This document shows positions 41,695 through 51,287 of a stretch of DNA of 64,000 bases, piece by piece. Both the position numbers and the translations under genes were made by a program. Source of the DNA: JAIESQ01 sp964495375. Its GTDB lineage: Bacteria > Planctomycetota > Planctomycetia > Pirellulales > JAEUIK01. Location of the stretch: NCBI GenBank assembly GCA_964495375.1, contig CAZBWM010000028.1, forward strand, positions 7,224 through 71,223. Reading direction: 5' to 3'. How positions within the stretch are numbered: the stretch's first letter is position 1; the number at the start of each line of letters is the position of its first letter. Below the pieces are notes generated by a model. That model was not told the origin of the DNA. It did no database searches and was given only the letters and a program-made list of their open reading frames with translations.

Positions 41695-42060
41695 CTACCG
41701 CCGCGTGGGGTTGCGCAATTGCCGGATCTCCTCTACGAGCGCGTCGGGATCGTACTCGCGCCCGTCGGCCCAAGTGCCGGCGGTACGACGAATCCCCTCG
41801 CCAGGGATCAGATGTTTTTGCGCTTCGTCCTTGACCAGCGATGTGCCAACCCAAGCGCTCAGTTCCGTCAAACTCTCGTTGGCGAGATCCGCCACGATCA
41901 GCTCGGCTTGCTCGTCGGCGACGCCCAACTCATGCAATTCGTTCACATCAAGTTTGAGCAGGTCGCCAATATCAAATTCATTGATCCGCAGCTCGCTCTG
42001 CTCGGGCCGGCGTTTAGCCGCCTCGAGCACTGCTTTCAACATCTGCTTTCCCGTTGCCAT
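41695..42060 (-). CDS. antitoxin-like partner of the PIN protein, 121 aa
   Basis: I start at ATG 42060; the longer frame to 42192 is arbitrary. The protein is helical and acidic (AVLEAAKRRPEQSELRINEF, LLKLDVNELHELGVADEQAE, LIVADLANESLTELSAWVGT). It carries no obvious AbrB or RHH motif, so the antitoxin class is uncertain. Assignment rests on the 4-base spacing to the PIN gene. Confidence 0.62.
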   Translation of the reverse strand: MATGKQMLKAVLEAAKRRPEQSELRINEFDIGDLLKLDVNELHELGVADEQAELIVADLANESLTELSAWVGTSLVKDEAQKHLIPGEGIRRTAGTWADGREYDPDALVEEIRQLRNPTRR

Positions 42061-42342
42061 CGTCTTGTCCTCCGGGGCCTGCCACCTACCCATTGTACCG
42101 AGCCGATAGGCAACCGACCGGCCCACGCCACGGCGCGTTACGCCCAGCCAGTCAATCCTAACCCAACGGGGGCACCCTGCGAAGTACGGCAAAAGAGGCC
42201 GAAATCGCCCAGATTCACCAACGGGAACGCGAAATCCACGGCCACCGCTCGCCGCGGCCCTGCTAGCAGCAAACGCCCAGAGAGGGCTATAGACTATTCT
42301 CGCGGCCGCGCGTCACCGGCAACCCGCGGGGGACACCACCCC

Positions 42343-43254
42343 CTACATCGACGGTTCGGAGCAGCTCTTCTCGCCGCGGACGGTGCGCACCACCTTGTTC
42401 TTGGCGCGAACGCCCCACTGCGCCATCCCCTTCAGGCGATCGGCCCAAGGACGCTGCCCCACCGGGCGCGGCTTCACACCCCAGCGTCGCAGCTCAAAGT
42501 TCACAAAGTGCGCATCGCGACGCACCAGGCTCTTGCGCGTGTGGAAGCCGACGTTCCACGAGACGCTCACGCCGTCGTCGTTGGTCACACGGTGCGGCGA
42601 GAACAACGGCAAGAATGCCGCCTCGCCAGGGCCGATGTGCAACGGCGCGAACATGTGCGGCTCGTACTCCGGCGAATAGGTGACCGCTTTCTGATCGTCG
42701 GTGTAGACGAGCTCGTCGATCGCGCTCTCGGGCAGCACGTCGGCCGGGTAGACGAACACGGTCTTCGAGCCGCGAATCTGATTCAAGAAACTCTGGTCGG
42801 GGTCCGAATGGAAGTGCACCACGCTCTTGCCCGACGACAGAAACATCCAGCAGCCGACGCGGGAGACCCCGTCCTGCATGTCGGGGCAAGCTTCCCTAAG
42901 CTCGGCCAAATAGTCGTGCAACAAACATTCGTAGTCGCGGTCGTACTTCCAGCTCTGGTGCAGCAGCATCCACGAAGGATGCTCGGCCAGGCGCTCGAAG
43001 GTTTCGACTGGGTCGGCCTCGGTCAGGCGCCGGCCGCGGCGGTAGTTGCCGTCGTGGTTCTCGCGTTGCTGCACTTCGCGAATTTCAACGTGGTCGCGCG
43101 GCATCGCTCGCAGCAACTGCTTGATGCGCTCGGGCTCGAACAACGGATGTTCGGACAATCCGTGGCCGATCTTGAAAGCCGGCTCACTCAGCGTGAGCGT
43201 CGAGGATGGCAAGCGAACGAGTTGCGGATCCGCGGCGACTTCAGCGACCGACAT
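42343..43254 (-). CDS. JmjC/cupin-like (cupin_8) oxygenase-like protein, 303 aa
   Basis: The metal-binding H-x-D is visible in SSGKSVVHFHSDPDQSFLNQ, and LPLFSPHRVTNDDGVSVSWN provides the distal His. These give the 2-His-1-Asp site of Fe(II)/2-oxoglutarate JmjC-type hydroxylases. FVYPADVLPESAIDELVYTD is typical of the cupin_8 barrel. I use ATG 43254. The substrate (protein, small molecule or none) is unknown. The C-terminus is Lys/Arg-rich. Confidence 0.8.
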   Translation of the reverse strand: MSVAEVAADPQLVRLPSSTLTLSEPAFKIGHGLSEHPLFEPERIKQLLRAMPRDHVEIREVQQRENHDGNYRRGRRLTEADPVETFERLAEHPSWMLLHQSWKYDRDYECLLHDYLAELREACPDMQDGVSRVGCWMFLSSGKSVVHFHSDPDQSFLNQIRGSKTVFVYPADVLPESAIDELVYTDDQKAVTYSPEYEPHMFAPLHIGPGEAAFLPLFSPHRVTNDDGVSVSWNVGFHTRKSLVRRDAHFVNFELRRWGVKPRPVGQRPWADRLKGMAQWGVRAKNKVVRTVRGEKSCSEPSM

Positions 43255-43604
43255 GGCAGAACACTCCGACGGCCTCATAGATGGAATCGCTCGCGACAGC
43301 CGCCAAGCGCGGCTGCGCGCGATGTTGGGCATCGCAACCCTAGTCTTTTTTGCTCGGGCGCGCGGTCGGCGCATGTGTGGCAGGCGACCACTATTTGGAT
43401 TAAAAATTCTTTAGCGCTGTTCGTGGCCGAAGCCAGTGCGCCGTCGATCACCGGGCGCAGCACCGTGGCAATGCGGACGACCTCAGTAGCGCGTCGCGGC
43501 AGCGCATGTAGAAAACTAGCGTCGTGGAGTGGCGGCATTCGCGATACACTCGACGGCGCCTGCCGCGCTCGCGGCGCGACATTCAACTCGATTGGAGAAC
43601 TTCC
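43255..43604. other. divergent intergenic region
   Basis: In 350 bases between divergent genes no dispersed repeat family was recognised. One AT-rich tract (GGATTAAAAATTCTTTAGCG, about 43397-43416) is a plausible promoter area. A GATTGGAGAACTTCC site precedes the next start. No gene is supported. Confidence 0.5.
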
Positions 43605-45158
43605 ATGCGATACGCGGCTTTGTGCGCTTCGCTGCTCGCGATGTTTGGCGCGGTGCCTGGCGCGGTGCTGACTCCCGCGGCGCGCGCCGAGCCCAGCAAG
43701 TACCAGACCGGCGAGATCACCGAGCACTTGCTGGAAGTCACCGGCGTGCTCTTCACGCCCGACGGTGAGATCATCACGGCCGGCGAAGAGGGCGTGGTCT
43801 TCGGCTGGGATCCCAAGACGCTCGAGAACCGTTGGGAACGTGGCGTGGCCGACGATGGCGAGCAATACGTCACGCTTGCCATGCGCGGCGACGGCGATCT
43901 GCTGGCCTCGAGCAACGATGGCGAGCTGGTCGTCGCCTGGGTGCGGCACGATCAGAAGCTGGCGGTCTTCCAGCATGAGCTACCCGGCGTGCCCGTTTCC
44001 CTGGCTGTTTCGGCCGACGGTCACTGGATCGCCGCCGGTTGCGTGGAAGGGACAATCCTGCTCTTCGACGCCTCGCGCTGGTACGCCAACAAGAAGATGG
44101 AGGTCGGCCCGCGCGATCGGCTGCCGTCGCTCAAGGTCGACAGCTTCGTGGCGGCCGTTGCCTTTTCGCCCGATGGCAAATCGCTGGCGGCTACCTTCGG
44201 CGACGATGCCAAATTGCAAACCGCGATCCTGAGCGTGCCTGAAGGCCGCGAGCAGAAGCGTTTTGCCACCACCGGCACGGCGCTCGCCTTCTCGAAGAGT
44301 GGCCGCAGCCTGTGCGCTGGCGAAAGCGTGTACGACACGCTCACCTGGCAGCCGCGCTATAAGCTTGTGACGGACTACTACGCGCGTGCCGCGGCCTTCT
44401 CGCCCGACGGCAAATGGCTCGTCACTGGCGGCACCGATAATCGTCTGACTTTCTGGAACGCCCTCAACGGCACCAAGCTGGCCGCGGTCCGCGCGCACGA
44501 TGACCGTCTCAATGCGGTAGCGATCAGCGACGACGGGGCCAAAGTTGTCTCCGGTGCGCGCGACGGCCGGGCTCGCGTCTGGGACGCCGAGCGCATTCTG
44601 GCCGACAAACCGCTCGACGAGCCGTTTCACAAATTGGCGGACAATCCGCGGCTCTTGGCCTGCTGGCGACTGGGGGGCGACTGGTCCGACGCCATTCTGT
44701 CGCTCACGAAGGACGACCAGCCGCTCGACAGCATGAAGCGGGCCGAGAAGTACGCCGCTCAGCTCAAAGTCAAACTGCCCGCCGTGCCTGGTCCCGACGC
44801 GCGGCCGATCACAGTTGGCATCATGATGGGCATGGCCGAGCAGATCGCTCCACAGATCAGCGAGGCCTTCGGCGAACGCGAGATGGAGCTGTTCCAACTC
44901 GGCGTGCTGCTGACCATCTTTCGCGACGTCTACGACACCGGCAATCCGCAGATGGCGAAGTTCAGCGAGCAGGTGCTGCCCGAATTGCGTGAAGGGTTGG
45001 TCAACCGCTACGGTGCCTCGCCGGCATTACTCGACGCCGTCGACACGGCGGTCAAAGACGAAGCCTCGCGGGCGGTGATCCAGCAAGTCTTCAGCCGGGT
45101 GATTCGCGAAATCGACGTGTATCTCTACGCCCAGGCCCAGGCGCGGAAAGCAAAGTAA
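43605..45158 (+). CDS. secreted WD40-repeat protein, 517 aa
   Basis: ATG 43605 opens a signal peptide (RYAALCASLLAMFGAVPGAV ... AARA). Residues 30-330 hold WD40-type repeats: GVLFTPDGEIITAGEEGVVF, LAMRGDGDLLASSNDGELVV, AAFSPDGKWLVTGGTDNRLT, VAISDDGAKVVSGARDGRAR. These make a beta-propeller for protein interactions. The C-terminal 180 residues are helical and not recognised. The upstream in-frame extension to 43524 is rejected because the signal peptide would be internal. Confidence 0.85.
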   Translation: MRYAALCASLLAMFGAVPGAVLTPAARAEPSKYQTGEITEHLLEVTGVLFTPDGEIITAGEEGVVFGWDPKTLENRWERGVADDGEQYVTLAMRGDGDLLASSNDGELVVAWVRHDQKLAVFQHELPGVPVSLAVSADGHWIAAGCVEGTILLFDASRWYANKKMEVGPRDRLPSLKVDSFVAAVAFSPDGKSLAATFGDDAKLQTAILSVPEGREQKRFATTGTALAFSKSGRSLCAGESVYDTLTWQPRYKLVTDYYARAAAFSPDGKWLVTGGTDNRLTFWNALNGTKLAAVRAHDDRLNAVAISDDGAKVVSGARDGRARVWDAERILADKPLDEPFHKLADNPRLLACWRLGGDWSDAILSLTKDDQPLDSMKRAEKYAAQLKVKLPAVPGPDARPITVGIMMGMAEQIAPQISEAFGEREMELFQLGVLLTIFRDVYDTGNPQMAKFSEQVLPELREGLVNRYGASPALLDAVDTAVKDEASRAVIQQVFSRVIREIDVYLYAQAQARKAK

Positions 45159-45194
45159 TCAGCGAACGAACAAGGCCTCGACACGAGGAAACAG

Positions 45195-45590
45195 ATGAGA
45201 ATGAATCGCAATGCCGTCTGCGAGCGGTGGCTGTTTCTGCTGATCGGTTTCGCCGCTGTTCTTTGCGGCGGATGCACGCGACGTGGCAACTCGACGATTC
45301 AAAGATTTCCATCGCCTGATCGCAAGCGCGTTGTCGAAGCCACGATCAATAGGAACCGCGACGATCCGCTCGCGTACTTATGTGTTCGACTGCGGATTAT
45401 TCGCGATCCACAGGGCGCTGCCGCCGTCGAGCTAGATACTCAGACCGGGGCGTCGAATCGCATGCGCTGGGATGTTGTCTGGGAATCGGATCAACAGGTG
45501 CTACTGAACAGCTCCGACATTGGTGAGCGACGATGGCGGCGGGTCGACGACGACAAATGGAGCGCGGTCGCCACTCCGCAAGGGAGTTGA
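45195..45590 (+). CDS. putative lipoprotein, 131 aa
   Basis: The N-terminus has a lipoprotein signal with lipobox LCGGC (FLLIGFAAVLCGGCTRRGN), so the Cys would be lipidated. The remainder is a small beta-rich domain (RFPSPDRKRVVEATINRNRD, WDVVWESDQQVLLNSSDIGE). SPDRKRVVEA recalls SPDGK-type secreted proteins, but no family is recognised. ATG 45201 is an alternative start. Confidence 0.65.
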   Translation: MRMNRNAVCERWLFLLIGFAAVLCGGCTRRGNSTIQRFPSPDRKRVVEATINRNRDDPLAYLCVRLRIIRDPQGAAAVELDTQTGASNRMRWDVVWESDQQVLLNSSDIGERRWRRVDDDKWSAVATPQGS

Positions 45591-45868
45591 CCCCGCAAGC
45601 GCCGGCGCGACGCGACAGCATTTGTTGCGCGATCGATGAAGGGAGCGCGTGCTACTGCTTGACAGTCGGCACGAAACGCACGGTCCTTGCCCCGCGAAGC
45701 CTGCCGCCAAAGAACAAGCAGTGCGGGGCATGCTTCTGCTTCGCGTGTCAGAACGTGGCCCACCGGCCGTATCAGAAGTTAAGCTGGTGGGGTTGTGCTA
45801 TGCGCTGAGCGGTAGCCTGGTTTTAAGGTAACCGCGCGGCTGCCTAATGACTTCGATATGGATAGACG
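45591..45868. repeat. degenerate family B element
   Basis: GTGCTACTGCTTGACAGTCGG (about 45648-45667), AAGAACAAGCAGTGCGGGGC (45712 onward) and a weak distal arm are an eroded family B element. No gene is supported before the next start at 45869. Confidence 0.55.
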
Positions 45869-48800
45869 ATGATGATCGCGAAGTTGCGGAGACAGGCCGA
45901 AAGCAGCGTGCTGGCAGCGTTGCTCATGCTAACCGCTTTGGCGACCACATCGCGCGCGGACGCAGAGCTCGATGCCTTGGCGGAGCTCGAAAGCCAGTAC
46001 TCGGCGCATTGGGATGCGAAGCGCTACGACCAGGCGATTGCGGTTGCCGCAGAGCTGGTCGAGCGGGCACGGCGTAACTTCGCCGACAACACGAAGCTGC
46101 GGATCATCACGCTCAACTATCTGGCGCGGGCCAACGAGGTGTCGCGGCGGATCGACGAGGCCGCCAAGGCGTATCGCGAAGTGATCGAGATCAACGAGAA
46201 AGTGAACGGGCTCAACGACGTGACCGTGGCCGACGCGATCAACGAGCTGGCCAATCTTTATTACAACGCCGGCGATTTTCGGAAGGCCGAAGAGTGGTAC
46301 CTGCGCGCCTTTCCGATCCGTGAGCAGGCACAAGGGGCGGAGCACCCCGACACGGCGATGGCCTGTCACAACCTGGCCGGGGCTTACATGTTCGCGGGGC
46401 GCTACGCGGACTCGGAAACCTACTATCGCCGGGCCCTGGCGATTCGTGAAAAGACGATCGGCCTGGACGATCCTGCCGCGGTCGAAACGATCAACAATCT
46501 CGGACTGTTGATGTACTGGCAAGCGCGGTACGCCGAGGCCGAAAAGTTTCACAAGCAAGCCCTGGCCGCCCGCAAGAAGCTTTTCGGGGCCAATGATCCG
46601 AGGGTTGCCGACTCCTACAACAACCTCGGCAACGTGCATTACGCGCTGGGGAACTTCGCGGAGTCGGAGTCGTTTCACAAACAGGCGCTCGAGATTCGCC
46701 TGAAGACGCTGGGGCCCCGGCATGCCGAAGTCGGGCAATCGCTGCACAATCTGGGATTGCTGTATTTGCAGGAAGATCGCTATGCGGATGCCAAGCCGTA
46801 CTTGGAGCAGGGGCTGGCCGTGCGTACGCAGGCACTGGGCCCTGCGCATTTCGACGTAGCCGACAGCTTGAAGACGCTGGGCGACTACAACACTTTTTTT
46901 CAGAACTACGAAGCGGCCGCCGACTACTACTCGCGGGCCAACAAGATTTATACGGAGGGGCTCGGCAAAGATCATCCACGCGTGGCCGGGTGCCATCTCT
47001 CGCTGGGGGTGCTCAATCAACTGATGAAGCGTTTTGGCGAGGCCGAGGCGCACTATCAACGGGCCCTCGAAATCTGGAAGCAGGTGCACGGCGGCGATCA
47101 TCCGGATCTTGGCAACATTTATTACAAGCTGGGCGAGTTGCGATTCGAGCAAAAACGGCTGCCCGAGGCGCTCGAGTTTGCGACGCGGGCGATCGAAATC
47201 CACGATCGATTTGGAGAGGCTGCCACACATTGCAGCCCAAACTACCGGCAACGCGCGCAGATCTATTGGGCCCTGTGTAAGAAGGACGAAGCGATCGCCG
47301 ACTTGAAACGCGCGATTGAGTTGGCCGAGCGGCATCGCGGACTGGCTTCGGGAGATGAGCAAACCCGCAGTGCCGGCTTCGAGCGGGCGTCGGGACCGTT
47401 CGAGTTGATGGTTGGCTGGCAAGCCGAGTTGGGGCATGTCGACGAGGCGTACTCAGTGCTCGAGCGTGGGCGTGCCCGCTCGCTGGTCGATCAGTTGCAC
47501 ACGCAGGGGATCGACCTGTTGGCCGACGTGCCGCGCGAGCAGGCCGACAAGCTGCGTGCGCGGGATGCCCAGTGGAAGCGGCAAGTCAGCGCGCTGCAAA
47601 GCAAGCTCGAGGCGCTCGGCCGTGAGGGAAATCAGTCCGCGGCCCAGCGCGATCGGCAGCGCGAGCAGCTCATCGAGCAGATGGCGATTGCGCAAACCGA
47701 GCTGGTCGAAGTCTACCGCGACATGCGGAACGTGAGCCCGGCCTATCGGCTGGCGGTGTCGCAAGACTATCGGCCGCTGCCGCTAGCCGAGTTGCAAAGC
47801 TGGGTCGCCGCGCAGGATGCCGTACTGTTGGAGTATCTGATTGGTTATGACGCGAGCTTCGTGCTGGTGGTTTCGCCGAGCGAGACCAAGCTCACACGAA
47901 TTGAACTTAGCGCCGAGCAGGCCAAGGCGTGCGGCGTGGAACCGGGGCCGCTGACGGTCACCAAACTTGATGAAATCTGGCAGCTTGGCGACGCTAGCGT
48001 GGTGCAGTTGCTCGGCAAGCCGCAGCCTAGTGCGAAGCTCGACGAACGATTGGCTTTGCTGTGGGAACTCCTCGTGCCGGCCGCCACGCGGGAGTTGCTG
48101 GTCGGCGGCAAGTGCCAGCGGTTGTACCTGGTGCCCGACGGGCGATTGAGCTCGCTGCCGTTCGATACGCTCATTGTGGAAAGTGGAGAGCGCCCCAAGT
48201 ATCTGGTGGACGTGGGGCCCGCGACGATTTATGCCCCCAGCGCGACCGTGCTGGTGAATCTAGCGAATCGATCGTCGGCCAGCGAACTGAGCGCGCAACC
48301 GGTATTGACCGTGGCCGACGCGGTCTACGGTGCGGCCGCGTCGGATGCCACGCGTTTGGGCGGACGAGCGGGCGGGCGGGGAAATGGTCGGTCTGGCGGA
48401 AACTCCAGCGCGAGCTCCAGCACGTCGGCCCGATCGCGCTATGGGTTGGCGGGTGGAGAGTTGCAGCCGCTGCCATATACGGCCACCGAATCGACCTGGG
48501 TGCGGGAGAATTTCACCGACCGCGGCGTGAAGGCGGTCGGTTTACGAGGCGAGAAAGCGACTGAAGTGAACGTGCGCGGGAACGTCGCGGGGCGGGAGAT
48601 CCTGCATTTCGCCTGTCACGGGCTGGTCGATCAGACGTATGGCAATTTCTTCGGCGCCCTGGCGCTGACGCCCGGTCGCGAGTCGGCAGGGACCGATGAC
48701 GACGGCTTTCTTACGCTTGCGGAAATTTACGCACTGAAGCTCTCGGGGTGCGAGCTGACGATCGTTAGCGCTTGCCAGACGAACGTCGGCCCACAGCAGC

Positions 48801-49063
48801 GCGGCGAAGGGCTGTATGGCCTGTCGCGCGGGTTCTTGGTGGCCGGTTCGCGGCGCGTCGTGGCGAGCAACTGGCTGGTCGATGACGAAGCGGCCGCGAC
48901 GATGATGAGCGTCTTTTGTTCGGCGATCGCCAAGAGCAAAGAGCAGCAGGAGCCGGTCGACTACGCCGAGTCACTGCGGGCCGCGAAGCGACGTATTCGA
49001 CAGGACGAGCGCTGGCAAAGCCCTTATTATTGGGGGACCTTCGTGCTGATCGGTCCGCGGTAG
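45869..49063 (+). CDS. exported TPR-CHAT protein, 1064 aa
   Basis: A signal peptide-like N-terminus (SSVLAALLMLTALATTSRAD) is followed by 9-10 tetratricopeptide repeats to about residue 480 (AEEWYLRAFPIREQAQGAEH, ESFHKQALEIRLKTLGPRHA, AEAHYQRALEIWKQVHGGDH). After a helical linker comes a C-terminal CHAT domain (about 640-1064) with the caspase-like dyad His917 (ILHFACHGLVDQ) and Cys969 (LTIVSACQTNVGP). A Gly/Ser-rich insert (around 830-855) is disordered. CHAT proteases are activated by partners bound to the TPRs. Its export signal is noteworthy, since most studied CHAT proteins are cytosolic. Confidence 0.88.
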   Translation: MMIAKLRRQAESSVLAALLMLTALATTSRADAELDALAELESQYSAHWDAKRYDQAIAVAAELVERARRNFADNTKLRIITLNYLARANEVSRRIDEAAKAYREVIEINEKVNGLNDVTVADAINELANLYYNAGDFRKAEEWYLRAFPIREQAQGAEHPDTAMACHNLAGAYMFAGRYADSETYYRRALAIREKTIGLDDPAAVETINNLGLLMYWQARYAEAEKFHKQALAARKKLFGANDPRVADSYNNLGNVHYALGNFAESESFHKQALEIRLKTLGPRHAEVGQSLHNLGLLYLQEDRYADAKPYLEQGLAVRTQALGPAHFDVADSLKTLGDYNTFFQNYEAAADYYSRANKIYTEGLGKDHPRVAGCHLSLGVLNQLMKRFGEAEAHYQRALEIWKQVHGGDHPDLGNIYYKLGELRFEQKRLPEALEFATRAIEIHDRFGEAATHCSPNYRQRAQIYWALCKKDEAIADLKRAIELAERHRGLASGDEQTRSAGFERASGPFELMVGWQAELGHVDEAYSVLERGRARSLVDQLHTQGIDLLADVPREQADKLRARDAQWKRQVSALQSKLEALGREGNQSAAQRDRQREQLIEQMAIAQTELVEVYRDMRNVSPAYRLAVSQDYRPLPLAELQSWVAAQDAVLLEYLIGYDASFVLVVSPSETKLTRIELSAEQAKACGVEPGPLTVTKLDEIWQLGDASVVQLLGKPQPSAKLDERLALLWELLVPAATRELLVGGKCQRLYLVPDGRLSSLPFDTLIVESGERPKYLVDVGPATIYAPSATVLVNLANRSSASELSAQPVLTVADAVYGAAASDATRLGGRAGGRGNGRSGGNSSASSSTSARSRYGLAGGELQPLPYTATESTWVRENFTDRGVKAVGLRGEKATEVNVRGNVAGREILHFACHGLVDQTYGNFFGALALTPGRESAGTDDDGFLTLAEIYALKLSGCELTIVSACQTNVGPQQRGEGLYGLSRGFLVAGSRRVVASNWLVDDEAAATMMSVFCSAIAKSKEQQEPVDYAESLRAAKRRIRQDERWQSPYYWGTFVLIGPR

Positions 49064-49094
49064 TCGCCGTCGGGTTACGCCAGCGGCGCTCGGG

Positions 49095-51200
49095 TTACGC
49101 TAGTGGCCCCCAGAAGCCGACGAGCGTTGTCGTCAGCGTTTGGCCTGACGATTGCAATACGGGGCGCATTCCTTTGATGGCGGCTTTGGTAGTGAGCGCC
49201 GTGTTGCCCTGCGTGTCGGTGGCGGTGACCGTGAAACTGATGTTGGCTCCGACGAGCGACCTGACATTGATGCCTGAGACTGACCAGGAGCCGGTGTCGC
49301 CGACAATCGCAACCTTGGGTAGCGACGCGTTGCCGAAGTTATCGGTCGCCACGACCTGAATGGCCGAACCGGCGGCCCCGATGCCGCTGGCTGAGAGATT
49401 GCTGGCGTGGACCGGGAAGATCGGCGTGGTCGTCGTACCGATCACCAGCGGCACGATGGCGATCGTGGTGTCGGCCGTGGTGCGCAGCGTCTCGAGGTTG
49501 CCGGTGTTGTCGATCGCCTGCGTCTTGAAGGCGTAGGTGCGCTGGCCGGGGAGCGCGTTGTAGACGGCCGACGTCGAGGTGACATTCGATTGCCAGGGGC
49601 CGAATGCGCCGCCGTCGATCGACACGAAAACATTAAAGCCGGCGACGCCTGTACCGGAGATTTCATCGGTCCCTTGCCAGCGAACGACGAAGGCCGTGGC
49701 ACTGGTTTTCGGCGGGAGCATCGCGACCTGTGATTTGGGCGCGGCCGTGTCGATGGTGACGCCCGAGAGCAGGTCGATCGCTTTGCCGGTAGTGGTGATG
49801 TTGTTGTTGATGACGCCGATCAACTGAACGTCGGGGCCGACGCGGATGCCGGTGTAGCCGGTGCTCGATTGATCGACGGTGTTCCCGTCGATGGTGACGC
49901 GGGCGACGACAAAGCCCGGCCGCTGATTGGCGACTTCGATGCCGGGCTGGTTGTTGGGGTTGGGCTTCACCGGAGCGTTCGTGACCGTGTTGCCGCGCAC
50001 GACCAGGTGCTGCATGCCGTACGTCTGCCAGAACGATTCACAGATGAGATAGATGCCGGTCCCGTAGGTCGAGGCCACCTTGTTATTGAGGATTTGCACG
50101 TGCTCTCCCCCGGTGACCGCGATGCCGCGCCCCCAGGGGTTGAAACCGACATCGTTGTACTGAATCACTACGTGATGCGAGATTGGTTGAACGGGGCCGT
50201 GATTCTCGTACGAAACGACAGCGATGCAATCGTCCCCCGTGTTGCGGACGAAGCAATTCTGCACGGTGATGTTGAACGCGCCGAACGTGATGTGGATGCC
50301 GTCGGCCAGGGTGTTGACGACCGTCACCTGGTCGATGAGTCCGTCGTGCGCACCCTCGACAAACAGGCCGGCGCTGGCGGCCTTGTCGATGATGACGTTC
50401 TGCACGACGAAATTGCTGCTGCCAGGGCGGACCAGCACTCCGGTCGTCGGCGGGGTGGTCTGTCGCAAAGTGTCTCCCAGGTCGACCGTGACCAAGACCT
50501 CGCGAAGTTTGGCGCCCGTGCCTGAGAGATAGATCGACGATTTCAGCGGATTGGTCGCCAAGAGCACGGTGTCGATCCCGGCGCCGAACAGGTCAACGCT
50601 GTCGTTCTCGATCAGATCGGCGTGAGCGTAAATGCCGGCCGGCACATAGAGCGCCTTACCTTGCGCTTTGGCGGCGGCCAGCGCCGCGGCAAACGCGGCG
50701 TTGTTATCGGTGACCCCATCGCCAACGGCGCCAAAATCCAGCACGTTCAGGCTGGTCGCCGCGCTGGGGGGCGGTGGTGGCTCGCGATCGTCGTCGAGGA
50801 TGATGCCGATCGCTTGTTCGACGGCGATCGTGTCGCCAGCAGAGGGATTCGAGAGGATCACAGCCAAGGTTTCGACCGCTTCTTCCACGGTGTCGCCATG
50901 GATGTGGATGGGGATGACGGCCTGCGTTTGGCCGGCGGGAATCACCAGCGAGCTGTTCACGCCCGAGTAGTCGGGGCCAGATTGCGCGGTGAGGCCTTGC
51001 GTGCGGTAGTTGACAGTGACGTCGTGATCAGCCGGAGCATCAAGCGAGACGCGGAAGTTGAGTGCACGATCGCCGGTATCGAACTCGCGAGTGGTGGATG
51101 GCGCAATCGACACGGCCGCCAACAGCGTGCGGCGCTCAAGCCGCTCCAAGCCGAGGCGCCTCGTAGTGCGGAGTTTGGTTCCCCTCCGTGCGATTGGCAT
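49095..51200 (-). CDS. secreted right-handed beta-helix protein with Calx-beta and Ig-like domains, 701 aa
   Basis: Residues 17-29 carry the planctomycete N-terminal motif LERLERRTLLAA. Residues 30-140 form a Calx-beta domain (FRVSLDAPADHDVTVNYRTQ, ending DDDREPPPPPS). From about 150 (LNVLDFGAVGDGVTDNNAAF, the pectate-lyase-3/polygalacturonase opening) to 480 there is a parallel beta-helix with NNxI/V-rich coils. Residues 490-690 are Ig/Big-like (TRTYAFKTQAIDNTGNLETL, GSWSVSGINVRSLVGANISF). It probably binds or cleaves a surface polysaccharide, but catalytic residues are not evident. Confidence 0.8.
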   Translation of the reverse strand: MPIARRGTKLRTTRRLGLERLERRTLLAAVSIAPSTTREFDTGDRALNFRVSLDAPADHDVTVNYRTQGLTAQSGPDYSGVNSSLVIPAGQTQAVIPIHIHGDTVEEAVETLAVILSNPSAGDTIAVEQAIGIILDDDREPPPPPSAATSLNVLDFGAVGDGVTDNNAAFAAALAAAKAQGKALYVPAGIYAHADLIENDSVDLFGAGIDTVLLATNPLKSSIYLSGTGAKLREVLVTVDLGDTLRQTTPPTTGVLVRPGSSNFVVQNVIIDKAASAGLFVEGAHDGLIDQVTVVNTLADGIHITFGAFNITVQNCFVRNTGDDCIAVVSYENHGPVQPISHHVVIQYNDVGFNPWGRGIAVTGGEHVQILNNKVASTYGTGIYLICESFWQTYGMQHLVVRGNTVTNAPVKPNPNNQPGIEVANQRPGFVVARVTIDGNTVDQSSTGYTGIRVGPDVQLIGVINNNITTTGKAIDLLSGVTIDTAAPKSQVAMLPPKTSATAFVVRWQGTDEISGTGVAGFNVFVSIDGGAFGPWQSNVTSTSAVYNALPGQRTYAFKTQAIDNTGNLETLRTTADTTIAIVPLVIGTTTTPIFPVHASNLSASGIGAAGSAIQVVATDNFGNASLPKVAIVGDTGSWSVSGINVRSLVGANISFTVTATDTQGNTALTTKAAIKGMRPVLQSSGQTLTTTLVGFWGPLA

Positions 51201-51287
51201 CGTTCACTCCGCTTTCAGCGCTGGCGTTTTTCGATTGATTCGGTTTGTTTGCGAAAGCGCCGTAACGCCAGTTGCGGAGTTGACGTG

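Noticed and set aside
41647..43671. 674-residue + strand open frame
   Set aside because: It lies opposite the antitoxin and JmjC-like genes and shows no motif.
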